DNA of 29,957 bases from a virus: positions 1 through 29,957 of IMG/VR virus record IMGVR_UViG_3300006924_000099, one strand, 5' to 3'. Below, piece by piece: positions 15,801 through 25,100 of the stretch. Both the position numbers and the translations under genes were made by a program. The notes beneath the pieces are model-generated. The model saw nothing but the letters and a program-made list of their open reading frames with translations, ran no database searches and had not been told where the DNA came from. Position 1 is the stretch's first letter. The number at the start of each line of letters is the position of its first letter.

Positions 15801-18800
15801 AGCTTCACACTTGTGGTTATCTTTTAATTCAGACGATATTAACAAAGTTCAAGAGGGAGATTTTATTGCAGCTAAAAAAGCTCATGGATCAAACGCAACT
15901 TCTAACACCCCAAGTCAAAAGTGGAAAGTACTAGATATTAGTAGAACAAACCCTATTACAGCAGACGGAGAGACGCCTTTAATTGCGGATGCTTCAGCCG
16001 TCGCTGGTAAGTTTTTTGTCAAAATAGCAAAAGACATTTATAGCGATGCTTTTTTAGGGACATCATTTCCATTGGACCCTAGCCCTTATGGCGCTGTGTT
16101 TGAAGTTCAACCTCAAAAAACTATAGATTTAGATATATACTACGAGGTTGGCAATGCTTACCCTATTAAGCTAGATAAAAATAATCTATCAGAATTTGTA
16201 GATATAGATGCTAAAGTAAAACTGTTGAATGTTTTTGATCCAGGGTGGAGTATAGGAGATGGTGCTCAAACGTATAGGCAAGACAGCATAGATACGCTTA
16301 AGTCTACTATAGACGATCAAGACATAAGGGTAACTGGCCTAATTGGAGCTAGATCTTTTAGCTATTACGGCGTTAATAGCGGCAGCTATTTTAGCTCAGC
16401 TGTTATATCGCTAGATAAAGATATTAACTTAAACCTTCCGCCTGGAGGAAGCATATTAATTGGCTTTGAAAATAAAGATGGAAGTGTAGTTTCTTTAAGC
16501 TTAGCTAAAAGCGTTTCTAACAATCAGGTTTACTGCAGGCCTTTAACACATAGCTACGGCAATATCGAAGCTGATTTACCTATAACTTTACCTTGGTTTA
16601 ACTGTATTTCTTTTGGTAATGGTGTAGAGTCAGATGTAATAAATGACGACTTTAACGCTAATCCAATATTTCCGTACACAGCCAACGGTAAGCAAAGCGG
16701 ATTTAATGTAAACGTCGTATTCGACAGCTATAAAGAAGAAACAAAGCAAAGCGATATTATATTCTCTCAGATATATAATGAAAAATCTGGAGTTAATAGA
16801 TTTAATGAGTTTTTGATAGGTGAGAATATAGTCAAAACATTACCCGATGAAAACGGTAGTATTCAGAGATTATTTACAAGAGACACAGACCTACTAGCGT
16901 TTTGTGAAAAGAAAGTATTAAAAGTATTAGCGGATAAAGACGCCTTGTTTAATGCTGATGGAAATCTTCAAACATTGTCAACAGACAAAGTCTTAGGTCA
17001 AGCTATACCTTTCGCTGGAGACTACGGTATTAGCAATAATCCTGAATCGTTAGCGTTTGATCAGTATAGAATTTACTTTGTAGACTTAGTAAAAAGAGCT
17101 GTGTTGAGACTGTCTATAGACGGTCTTACCGTAATCTCAGAGTATGGTATGTCTGACTGGTTTGGCGATAATTTAAAACAAGCTCAAGCTGTTATTGGTA
17201 GTTTTGACGAAGATAAAGGTGATTACAACTTAACCGTGCACCAGGTTACAAATCCAGACTACAAGAAGAACGTATATACAGTTACGTTTAGCGAAGATGT
17301 AAAAGGCTGGGATAGTTTTAAGTCGTTTATACAAGAGCAAGGATTTAGTTTGAACAACAACTATTACACTATCAACAAAGGTAAAGTATATAGACATCAC
17401 GACGATACTGTTAGTAGAAATAACTTTTATGGAAATCAGTACAACTCTTCAGTTACACCGATAATAAACGATGTTGCTAGTTCAGTGAAAAGCTTTTCCA
17501 CTATAAACTACGAGGGGACGCAGTCAAAGGTAGATCAAAATACTCAAGACAGTAGCTACCATAACTTGACCGCTAAAAACGGATGGTATGTTGAATCTAT
17601 AGTTACGGACCAGCAAGAAGGTACAGTGTCAGAGTTTATAGAAAAAGAAGGGAAGTGGTTTAACAATATACTAGGAAAGCAAACTCAATACACGAACTCT
17701 CAAGAAGGGTCTACAGCGTCGAACAACTTAGACTTCAAAGACTTTTCTGTTCAAGGTCTAGGCGTTCCTACGTCAGTATCTGGAACAACTGCTGGATTTG
17801 GGCACAAGATTTCTGTAACAATGACCGCTTCAGGCACTGGCTGGGAGTCTGATGGTTATACTGAGTATAACATAGCGGGAAAAGCTAACGGTGACACTAG
17901 CACTTTTACAATAACACCCTTACCAGGATATTCAATAGCTGCTAGCAACTTTACGGCAATAGGAGCCGACTCTAACGTAAATTCTATCACTTATAGCGAT
18001 GCTGGAGTAGCTAACACACCTAGCAACACTATAACTGTTACTATAGACTGGAAAACTATAACACTGTCTTCAGACTTAAACATTAACATTTCGGATAGTG
18101 GTACTTATATTGAAAATACTTTTGCTTACGAAACTAAGTTGTCTGTATATAGAGACATTGCGAAAGAAGACGTTACTATAAGCTCAGTCGTTCCATCTAT
18201 AGATGATTCTGCTTCTACAGAGGTTAATAGCGGGGCTTCAATAGTTTTATTTAACGCAAATTCAGATGGAGTAGAAAGCTACAAAATAACTGGCGCTGCT
18301 ACTAAGTTAGCGCCGTTAAACTTATACAAAGTTACACTAACCGCTAAACCTGGTTTGCATTACTTTAATAATGGTCCTGGCGTTCAATTCTCTAGCAATG
18401 CTGAAGAAGCTAACTGCTTTGAGGTAATAAGTGAAACTGTTGAAAGAAACTTAAACGACCTAATTGTAAGTAAAACAGTAATAATACAATATACTCCTAC
18501 TGAAGATATATTATTTACAGATGAAATAAACATTGGTTTTGGTGGAGGTGTTCCAATTTCAAGTTACGCCGTTTTCAATAGTAATCAAATAGTTGTCGCT
18601 CATGATACTAATAGTGTTATTCTACCGTTTACAACTAATGTTGGGTACTTAAGTTTTTCAGCAACATCTACGGATAACACTAACGCGGCTATAAGCGCTG
18701 TGACAAGTTCAACTGTTGAGGTCGCGCTTACAACCAACTCTGGATCTACTGGTAGTCCAAGAACATTTACGATAGGCTTGTTCAATTCGTTTAATAACAC

Positions 18801-19911
18801 AGCCACACCAAATGATACTATAACCATAATACAAACAGAGTCTTCTCAAAACTACGTAGACATAAAAACCCTAGACGACGCAGACGCACTTACCGTGACG
18901 GCTAACGTTGACCTTGACCCATTGTCCTTGGTTGGTAGTACTTTCTTAATTAAAAAAAGCTTATATCTATACACTAACGGATCAGCGCCTGTTGCAGACA
19001 CTTCTTTTAACAGCAATCAATCTTGGGCTAACACATTTATTGTGTATGAAACTGATGACCCTACAGTTTATATTGGTAGAGTTGCTTTAGACATAAACAC
19101 AACTGGATCGAGCAGAACAGCTACGATAACTCTAATACACTCTGATACATCGACTACAGATACCCTTGTTATAACCCAAGAAGCTTATGACGCTGCTACA
19201 GAAACAGCTTTGTTTGACGATGCTGATAATTTTATAAACGTAGATCAAGCTGGCGGTTCTGGAACTATAGATATTACCACCGCTAATGTAGGTGCTTACG
19301 ATCCTTACGTTGAGCTTTTTGATCCAAACGGTGATTTATCTAACTATATTACGCTAGGTGATGTCACTAAAATAGGTACTAACGACTACAGCATTTACTA
19401 TTCTGTTATACCAAACGAAGAGACAACTAGCAAAGTATTTACATTGAAAATGTATCACCCTTCAAACAGAACGCCGGGCGCAACGGCTAACGATACACTC
19501 ACTATTAGTCAAAACGCCTTACCGTACGCTAACTTTGAGCCAGCTCAAGGTGTGCAAAGTCAAATAGAGTTAAGTAGTGCTGGCGAGACAAACTATGAGC
19601 TAAATGTTAATCACAATGATTACACGCCTGGTTCACCGAGCTTCCCTAACACCAGATTCTTAGTAGACGACAATAACAACGGTACGTATGATGTAGATAT
19701 TACAACTTCTCCAGGTATATCTTGGATTCCTTTCGCAAATGTTAACTGGACTAACTCAGCTAACAATGTTGATGGTAACGGTATACTTAAGTTTAACGTA
19801 AGCGCCAATACAACTGGTAGTTCTAGAAGCATAAATTTAGGTGTATTCCACTCGAACAACTCTAGCTCTACTCCAAACGATACAATAATAATTAATCAAG
19901 TTTCAAGCTAA
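12874..19911 (+). CDS. Giant tail-stabilisation / tail-hub protein with C-terminal BACON-like domains
   Basis: A 2345-residue beta-rich protein. The opening NFLKGKMNKDLDERLVPDGE, followed by YRDALNIE, is characteristic of phage tail-stabilisation proteins. Segments near residues 1395-1460 (DQYRIYFVDLVKRAVLRLS) look like beta-propeller blades. Residues about 1505-1630 hold another family-like block (HHDDTVSRNNFYG, then GWYVESIVTDQQEG and FIEKEGKWFNNI). Residues about 670-857 form a jelly-roll-like insert (EAPTAGDYTFEASCKW). From about residue 1900 to the end there are roughly four repeats ending in patterns such as TGSSR...NDTIIINQ, resembling BACON (carbohydrate- or mucin-binding) domains. 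It would close the tail below the adaptors and display glycan-binding modules. Its stop shares one base with the next start. The parts are recognised to differing degrees; propeller and jelly roll are inferred. Confidence 0.85.
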   Translation: MPELKRNFLKGKMNKDLDERLVPDGEYRDALNIEISTSEDSDVGSVQNVKGNKYIENTSYTLSNSAESVGHYVDEINSHAYNFVRLASDVTANTSFANYSSTPRYLGTKSDAIIRIEDDKSSNEVKSEVIFCDVYEARVTPNPFTANVIDGLDVNIPLYIRPGMKVQAIDLDGNDLWGESNDVRVVSAPWPSLIGASTGTVNITSVLNVANIYTQSMIDNGVVIRFTDEKILNFKGGTLELEQNNKNASGVDVNALAVYTPESNIITGVNIIDGLLYFTNNIDEPKKINIAQCRKGSGYSKSTALKHHTRLIIDKEGVSVNKGHIKKSHVTLIKPSPTRAPRVEGFTSERSGITTSYLYDTAGTEFDLSPNGVLYNASDVSPDTIQLTTGNSNPDWFVGDIIRMKGATSSIEVDLVLDEKINDYTFVFEIRNIPSSYTASTAPEIWIGKLFEKENIYEDKFISFAYRYKYNDNEYSVISPYSKPLFIPGKYDYDPISGFNTGMSNNLKRVEVYDYIPYSIPKDVVEVELLYRETQSPNVYLIKKISISDEEWNSRITKSKHKGKTVINSQLFGSTIPTNQVDRLQDNVPTKAAAQEITASRLMFGNYTENYNLVDDAGLPVKARLLMQLSSKNINSELNINSTNNFEASQLTTLTNSYNVALPCDEEAIDGDTGDNYNPTNYYFEAPTAGDYTFEASCKWKAQNGILALDALNNNNYMWLFPWAYLELRDYDTQEVLATGAQYNNGDPGAHASFLQFTNQTISGSTNPRAAFNGSTWWGNTFTSNQPGWITSNYRPTLTLDSTVNLTAGKKVYIRVVAQDPTDNTNLPQGTIPDGTVEFIYQYNSGTLPLDTFSWINTTHTSEITNGVFKCTASPESNGTFNVTSGVESIKTERKYQLGVVYRDSYNRQSTVLISDNAALDIKKSYSENANAIKAKILNKAPYWADYYKFFIKENANPFYNLVMSAAYENNDASALASHLWLSFNSDDINKVQEGDFIAAKKAHGSNATSNTPSQKWKVLDISRTNPITADGETPLIADASAVAGKFFVKIAKDIYSDAFLGTSFPLDPSPYGAVFEVQPQKTIDLDIYYEVGNAYPIKLDKNNLSEFVDIDAKVKLLNVFDPGWSIGDGAQTYRQDSIDTLKSTIDDQDIRVTGLIGARSFSYYGVNSGSYFSSAVISLDKDINLNLPPGGSILIGFENKDGSVVSLSLAKSVSNNQVYCRPLTHSYGNIEADLPITLPWFNCISFGNGVESDVINDDFNANPIFPYTANGKQSGFNVNVVFDSYKEETKQSDIIFSQIYNEKSGVNRFNEFLIGENIVKTLPDENGSIQRLFTRDTDLLAFCEKKVLKVLADKDALFNADGNLQTLSTDKVLGQAIPFAGDYGISNNPESLAFDQYRIYFVDLVKRAVLRLSIDGLTVISEYGMSDWFGDNLKQAQAVIGSFDEDKGDYNLTVHQVTNPDYKKNVYTVTFSEDVKGWDSFKSFIQEQGFSLNNNYYTINKGKVYRHHDDTVSRNNFYGNQYNSSVTPIINDVASSVKSFSTINYEGTQSKVDQNTQDSSYHNLTAKNGWYVESIVTDQQEGTVSEFIEKEGKWFNNILGKQTQYTNSQEGSTASNNLDFKDFSVQGLGVPTSVSGTTAGFGHKISVTMTASGTGWESDGYTEYNIAGKANGDTSTFTITPLPGYSIAASNFTAIGADSNVNSITYSDAGVANTPSNTITVTIDWKTITLSSDLNINISDSGTYIENTFAYETKLSVYRDIAKEDVTISSVVPSIDDSASTEVNSGASIVLFNANSDGVESYKITGAATKLAPLNLYKVTLTAKPGLHYFNNGPGVQFSSNAEEANCFEVISETVERNLNDLIVSKTVIIQYTPTEDILFTDEINIGFGGGVPISSYAVFNSNQIVVAHDTNSVILPFTTNVGYLSFSATSTDNTNAAISAVTSSTVEVALTTNSGSTGSPRTFTIGLFNSFNNTATPNDTITIIQTESSQNYVDIKTLDDADALTVTANVDLDPLSLVGSTFLIKKSLYLYTNGSAPVADTSFNSNQSWANTFIVYETDDPTVYIGRVALDINTTGSSRTATITLIHSDTSTTDTLVITQEAYDAATETALFDDADNFINVDQAGGSGTIDITTANVGAYDPYVELFDPNGDLSNYITLGDVTKIGTNDYSIYYSVIPNEETTSKVFTLKMYHPSNRTPGATANDTLTISQNALPYANFEPAQGVQSQIELSSAGETNYELNVNHNDYTPGSPSFPNTRFLVDDNNNGTYDVDITTSPGISWIPFANVNWTNSANNVDGNGILKFNVSANTTGSSRSINLGVFHSNNSSSTPNDTIIINQVSS
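18562..19908 (+). repeat. Array of about four diverged BACON-like protein domains
   Basis: Within the C-terminus of the giant tail protein, four segments of roughly 90-130 residues end alike. The conserved cores are GSTGSPRTFTIGLFNS...TPNDTITIIQ (Arg 1963, Gln 1987), NTTGSSRTATITLIHSD...DTLVITQ (Arg 2081, Gln 2102), KVFTLKMYHPS...ATANDTLTISQ (Gln 2213) and NTTGSSRSINLGVFHSN...TPNDTIIINQ (Arg 2318, Gln 2342). The 'N-x-G-x-x-R ... V/I-x-Q' frame is the BACON signature. Repeat 3 lacks the Gly-Ser-Arg part. Boundaries are approximate. Confidence 0.7.
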
Positions 19912-20258
19912 TGGCAGATATTACTTTAACGTTCGGTCAAAATATAAATTCATCGCTGTCTGTTGGCGACTCAGTGTACTATGTTAGTTTAGCGTCTTCA
20001 GGAGGTTTTAACGTATCGTCTGGAGATGTAGTTAAGCTTGGGTCTGTATCATCAAGCACAAGCACTACTGTTATTGTAGACACGCCAAGCGACGTGACTG
20101 TACCTACGACAAGTGATTTTATATTCTTTAGCAAAGACAATATAGCTAACTTAAGTTCTTTGATTGGGTATTACGCTGAAGTAAAATTCACAAACAACTC
20201 TACTGATGCTGCTGAATTATTTAGCATAGGCGTTGACGCAATCGAAAGCAGTAAATAA
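19911..20258 (+). CDS. Small conserved structural protein
   Basis: A 115-residue beta-rich protein, translationally coupled to the giant tail gene by TAATG (one-base overlap). It has SVGDSVYYVSLAS, SGDVVKLGSVSSSTSTTVIV, and the ending block FFSKDNIANLSSLIGYYAEV, KFTNNS and AELFSIG. I recognise this last block as widespread in marine phage structural clusters, though its function is unknown to me. A small virion decoration or tail-associated protein is the best guess. There is no membrane segment or catalytic motif. The coupling to the tail gene suggests it is made in matched amount. Confidence 0.82.
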   Translation: MADITLTFGQNINSSLSVGDSVYYVSLASSGGFNVSSGDVVKLGSVSSSTSTTVIVDTPSDVTVPTTSDFIFFSKDNIANLSSLIGYYAEVKFTNNSTDAAELFSIGVDAIESSK

Positions 20259-20294
20259 GCACCTTAGAGTGTAATTATAAAATAACAATACAAT

Positions 20295-20957
20295 ATGAAG
20301 AAGACTCCAAAAAAATATGTAGGTTCATCTCCGATGAAGCTTCCTGTGTGGGCTCCAGCCGCAATATCTGCTGGCGTAGGGCTACTTGGCGCTATAAGTG
20401 GACGTAAGCAAGAAAAGCGAGCTAGACGTAGAGCTTTAGAGGCTGAGAAAGCAGCAGCTCCTTACTTAGAGGCTTATAAAGCAGAAGAGTATGTCAATCC
20501 TTACGCTGGTATGGAAAACGTTTACGAAGACATGCGTGTTGATACTCAAGCTGCAGAGTTTGAAAAGCAACAGCTAGCACAACAGCAAGCTGATATACTT
20601 CAAGGTTTAAGAGGTGCGGCAGGTGGCGCTGGTGTGGCTGCTCTAGCTCAATCAATGGCTAGACAAGGTGCTATTCAAGCTCAAAGAACTTCAGCTGATA
20701 TTTCTAGGCAAGAGCAAGATATACAGCGACAGCAATTAGAAGAGCAGTCTAGAATACAAGGCCTTGAAATGCAAGGTGAAGAAATGGTTCGTCAACAAGA
20801 AAGACAAAGATTAACAGACTTATACGCTATCGAAGCTGGTAAAGCAGGCGTTGCTTTTGGAGAAGCAGCTAGCGCTCGTCAACAAATGATTGGTGGATTA
20901 GGTCAAATAGCTTCGGCTGGAATCTCAGCGACTGACGCTGGTTTATTTAAAAAATAG
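20295..20957 (+). CDS. Internal virion (ejection) protein, T7 gp14-like
   Basis: A 220-residue protein with a basic start (MKKTPKKYVGSSPMK), one hydrophobic Ala/Gly segment at about residues 19-35 (APAAISAGVGLLGAI), then a long Ala/Gln/Glu-rich helix with a Gly/Ala-rich break (GLRGAAGGAGVAALAQSMAR) and a second one near the end (MIGGLGQIASAGISATDAG). This make-up is that of gp14-type internal proteins of podoviruses, which insert in the outer membrane when DNA is released. It is followed after five bases by an unknown 394-residue gene and then the giant polyvalent gene, giving the gp14/15/16-like order. Homology is suggested by composition and place, not by a specific motif. Confidence 0.78.
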   Translation: MKKTPKKYVGSSPMKLPVWAPAAISAGVGLLGAISGRKQEKRARRRALEAEKAAAPYLEAYKAEEYVNPYAGMENVYEDMRVDTQAAEFEKQQLAQQQADILQGLRGAAGGAGVAALAQSMARQGAIQAQRTSADISRQEQDIQRQQLEEQSRIQGLEMQGEEMVRQQERQRLTDLYAIEAGKAGVAFGEAASARQQMIGGLGQIASAGISATDAGLFKK

Positions 20958-20962
20958 TAGCA

Positions 20963-22147
20963 ATGGCAGATATAGTACAAGCAGCATTAGGATTAGAAAG
21001 AGCAAAAGCTGGAGCTAGAATGGCTAAAAGCGATATATCAGGCTTTACTGATCCTATACAAAAACAAGTTGGTGAGATAACTGAAAGAAATAAAGAGGCT
21101 CGCAAAAACTTTGTAAGTAACATCCCTGATAACTACGAGTTTGATTTAATACCAGCGGAAGCTAAAGCCAAATTAACTACTTTTTTAAAAGATAAAAAAC
21201 AAGAGTACATAGACTTTGCAGACCAAGCTAGTAGATACTCTGGCAACACAAGCAGCCAAGAATACATCGATGCTGTAGAGGGTATGGAAAATGTAAAAGC
21301 TGCGATGAATAAAAACTACGAAGATCTAGTTTTAGCTAAGCAAATAAGACAGTACGAGGTTAATAATGAAACGCTAGGAACAGTTGGTTTTGTTGGCGAT
21401 GAAAACGCTGATTCAAGAAGAACTGCTATAATAGACGGTAGCACTTTCAACAACATAGAATTTACTGATGACGGAGCATTTATAAACGATGGTTTTGGTG
21501 AAAAAATAGCGTGGAATAAGTATGATAAAACACCAGTAAGAAACGTTGAAGCAGCTAAAGCTTTCGCAGATTTAAAGAGTGATGTTGGAAAGCTAAGCGC
21601 CGCAGGTAGAGACAAAAAAACTGTAAGAGATGTGGTAGAGACTGAGCTTGGATTTCTTTTTCAAGATTCAAACTTTGTTGATGAAATATACAACATGGGT
21701 TTTTATGGAGATGTAAGAGGAAAAACTGTTTACAAGAACATACCTGGAGCTACTAAAGATAATATGTTTGAGTTTTTTGTTGATATGGTAATGAATGATA
21801 GCTATGTACCACTTATTAGTGATGACCAAGATCCTTCGTTTGACGCGGCGCCAGGCTTTAATTCTTTAGAAGCTGCAGGTCAAGTAAAACTTTCTTCACT
21901 AACCGGTAAAGATGAAGATAAATACAACTACGTTGTTTACAATGAAAAAATAGGTAAGTACGAAATAAGAAAAGGCGGTGAGGCTAAAGAAACTGGATTT
22001 CCGCCTCTGACAATGAGCCAGCTGCGAGCATTTGTTGGATTGACGCCCAATGAAGAAGAAGTCACCGTACCTACTTTTCTTGACCCAGAAAGTAAAGGTA
22101 TGAGCGTAGAAGAGCAAGCAAAAAATTTAATAAACTTATATAAATAA
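20963..22147 (+). CDS. Unknown protein of the ejection cluster (possible gp15-like or cargo protein)
   Basis: A 394-residue, mostly soluble, acidic protein. It starts MADIVQAALGLERAKAGARM, has a charged helical first 120 residues (KNFVSNIPDNYEFDLIPAEA) and a mixed alpha/beta rest with EKIAWNKYDKTPVRNVEAAK and VYNEKIGKYEIRKGG. No catalytic motif, signal peptide or membrane segment is visible. It lies between the gp14-like protein and the giant polyvalent protein, five bases from each, so a role inside the virion or in building the ejection channel is likely from context. I cannot name a family. Confidence 0.78.
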   Translation: MADIVQAALGLERAKAGARMAKSDISGFTDPIQKQVGEITERNKEARKNFVSNIPDNYEFDLIPAEAKAKLTTFLKDKKQEYIDFADQASRYSGNTSSQEYIDAVEGMENVKAAMNKNYEDLVLAKQIRQYEVNNETLGTVGFVGDENADSRRTAIIDGSTFNNIEFTDDGAFINDGFGEKIAWNKYDKTPVRNVEAAKAFADLKSDVGKLSAAGRDKKTVRDVVETELGFLFQDSNFVDEIYNMGFYGDVRGKTVYKNIPGATKDNMFEFFVDMVMNDSYVPLISDDQDPSFDAAPGFNSLEAAGQVKLSSLTGKDEDKYNYVVYNEKIGKYEIRKGGEAKETGFPPLTMSQLRAFVGLTPNEEEVTVPTFLDPESKGMSVEEQAKNLINLYK

Positions 22148-22152
22148 AACTA

Positions 22153-25100
22153 ATGCAAGAACTAGAGTTAATTGTTCAGCGAATGATACAAGCTGGCGAA
22201 AGCGAAGATAAAATAAAATTAGTTATTGAAGAGTACACGAGAAACGTGGAAAAGACAAACGGCTCTCAGACAGAGGATGCAACTGCGGAGCCAGTAGATA
22301 TGGCATCCAAATCGGAGGATACTTTTTCGGAGTCACCAAAACAAAATAAATATGATTGGATGCGCCCAGAAGTACCTACTGACTTTTTTGGCGAAGAGAC
22401 TAAGTTAGACTATAGTTTTTTTGATAGAACTGAAGAAGACGCTATTGGAGATTTAAAGGCAAGGTATCCTGGCTTTAAGTTTGAAGAAACAAACATTTTT
22501 GGTGACCGTAAATCTTTTAACGCTATAAAAGTCAGTAAAGGAGACAAGTCTATTAAAATAGAATTCAACATCGGCGGAGGAATTTTTGAAACTGCCCCAA
22601 CAGATGATCCTAGAACTTTAGGAGCTGTAACAAAATATAAAGAACAAGGCGTCGATGCTTTAAACACGGCTGAGAAAGGTTTGTTAATTTCCTATCAAAA
22701 TAAAAACAAAGCTTACGAAAAAGCTTACAAAGACTTAACTACTTTTTTAGATGAAAACTCTACTTCAGAAACAGATAAACTAGAACTACAGCAAGAAACT
22801 AAAAATGTCAAAAGTTACAAAAAGCACCTTGAGACAACCGCCCCCACAGAAGATCAGCTAAATCAAATTAACGAAACCTTTGATAAAGAAGATTTGTTTG
22901 ATGTTAAAGAAGAAGAGGTTAAAGTATTTCAAGGAGGTGGATTAGACCTTAAGTTTGGAGCTGCTCCAAGAAGCTATGTTAAAAAAACACAGCCTTACGA
23001 AAAAGAGTTGGCTGAAGCTCGAAAAATACTACAACAGACTAGCGAAAATCCCTCTGCTATAACTGAAGATGACGTAAAAAACAAGGCTAAAGAAATACTT
23101 GTTACAAACGCAAATAAAAAGGCTTGGAATTTAAACCAAGAAAAAGTACTCGAAGAGTTAGACGATCTTGATTATATTAGTCCAGAGGCTAAAAAGATGG
23201 TTAAAAAAAGTCTTGAAGTGGGTGCGGAACAATACAAAAAACAATACGCATCAAAACTAACATATAGAGAGCTTTTGAAAGAACAGCTTGATAATGGAAA
23301 GCTTGCTAATAGGCTATCCACTACAATAGAGCGATTTGAAGACGAAGATTACGATTACTCTAAAACAACGATGCGGCCAGGTGAAGGATTAATAACTTTA
23401 GAGAGTGGCAAGCAAATACCAGAAACTGTTTTCGCTAAATATCAAAAAGACTATAAAGAGTATAACGATCTTTATAAAAATTATGTAGACTTAAGTAATG
23501 AACTAGTTGCTGACGTTGAAAAAGGTTTTGTAGACAGAACGCCTGATCAGTTAGACTTGTTAAAAAGAAACTACAATGGTGTAGAAGAGTTTTTTGTTGA
23601 CGCTAGCTTAGGTTTTTTAGAATTAGCTGTAGACGCAGGTTATGGTACAGCTAAGTTTTTTGGAGACTCTAGCGTAGATGATGAAGCTCAGTTAAAGTTT
23701 AAAGATAAAGTAAGAAACATAAGAGAATCATACAAAAGAGACGTGGAGTTTGATGATGCTTTTAATTCTTTAGAAAATTTTGGTTCTTTTGCTACTCAAG
23801 AGCTAGCTAATCAACTATCTATATTTGCCGCGCTAGCAACGCCTGCTGGCTGGGGATTAATAGGTACTTCTTCTTTTGGTAGCCAGTATAGCGACATGAT
23901 CCGTGAAGATCAAGAGCCAGGCGCTGTTCCAACTTCTAAGGCTAAAAAGTGGTGGACATCGTTAGGTTACGCGGGAGCTGAAACAATATTTGGTGCCGCT
24001 CCAACTTATATGCTAATAAAAAATGCTAAGAGCGCATTGCTAACTAATGCTAGTAAAAACAGTTTGTTTGGTAACGGTGTGAAAGAGTATGTAAAGAAAA
24101 ACTTGGTCACACAGAATAATCTTGTTGGTGTTGTTGGTGAACCTGTCGGTGAGGGTTTAACTCAGTTTACTCAAAATATATTAAGCGGTAGAGACCCACT
24201 AGCAGATGTTGATCACGCTATGTTTTCAGGCTTAATGTTTGGTACCGCTTTAGGATCTGTACCTGTTTTTAAAGGTATGTATCTTTCACAGTTTTCTGAC
24301 GCTAAGCAAAAAGAACAAATAAGAACACTTAGATTAGAACAAAGAGATTTACAAAGAAAAAACGATCTTTTGTCAAGAGGAAAATCTATATCGCAAAACG
24401 TGCAGTTTCAAAAACAAAAGTTAATTGAAGACAATAACGGTAGAATAGAAGAGCTTCAATCGCTTATAGATTTAGAGGTTTCAGCCATCGACGCTAAAGC
24501 TAAAACTTTATCTCCAGCCGCTGCTAGAGAGTTTGTTAGCGCTATAACTAGACAAGAAGATATAAGATTAGACGCGCAAGAAGTTTTAGACAATGATTTA
24601 TTATCTGATAAAGACAAAGACAAAAAGCTTTTAGAATTAAAACAAGAGTTTGATGCTATTCAAGACGGTGTAACAGAGTTTAAGAAAAGTAAAACTTGGA
24701 ATAACAATTTTAGCATATTTAAAGGTAGAAAAGAAAACAAAGCTGAAGTTGAAAAAATTAGAGAAGAAGCTGAGCTAGCTTTACTTGAACAAGACGGCAT
24801 TACTGATCCTAGCAGCGAGCAAATTGAAGAAAAAGCTAGGATAGTGTACAACACAGAGCAAATCAAAAAAGATATTGCTAAAAAAACTAAAAGAAAAACT
24901 ACAGCTTTAAGAAATACTTTAGTGTCTCACGAAACTACAGAGCAAACAAAAGAGTATTTAGATAAAATTGCAGAAGATAAGATAAAAGTTATTCAAAACA
25001 GCGATTTAACAGACGCTCAAAAAAACAATGCTATAGAAAGTGTAAAAGCTGAAGCCGAGACTAACAAGTCAGAGGTTGATAATGGCGCGCATGGTTTTAT

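Noticed and set aside
20259-20294. Terminator or promoter between the 115-residue protein and the gp14-like gene
   Set aside because: Only a 3-bp inverted repeat and no T-run; no Bacteroidota TAnnTTTG-type -7 element was seen.
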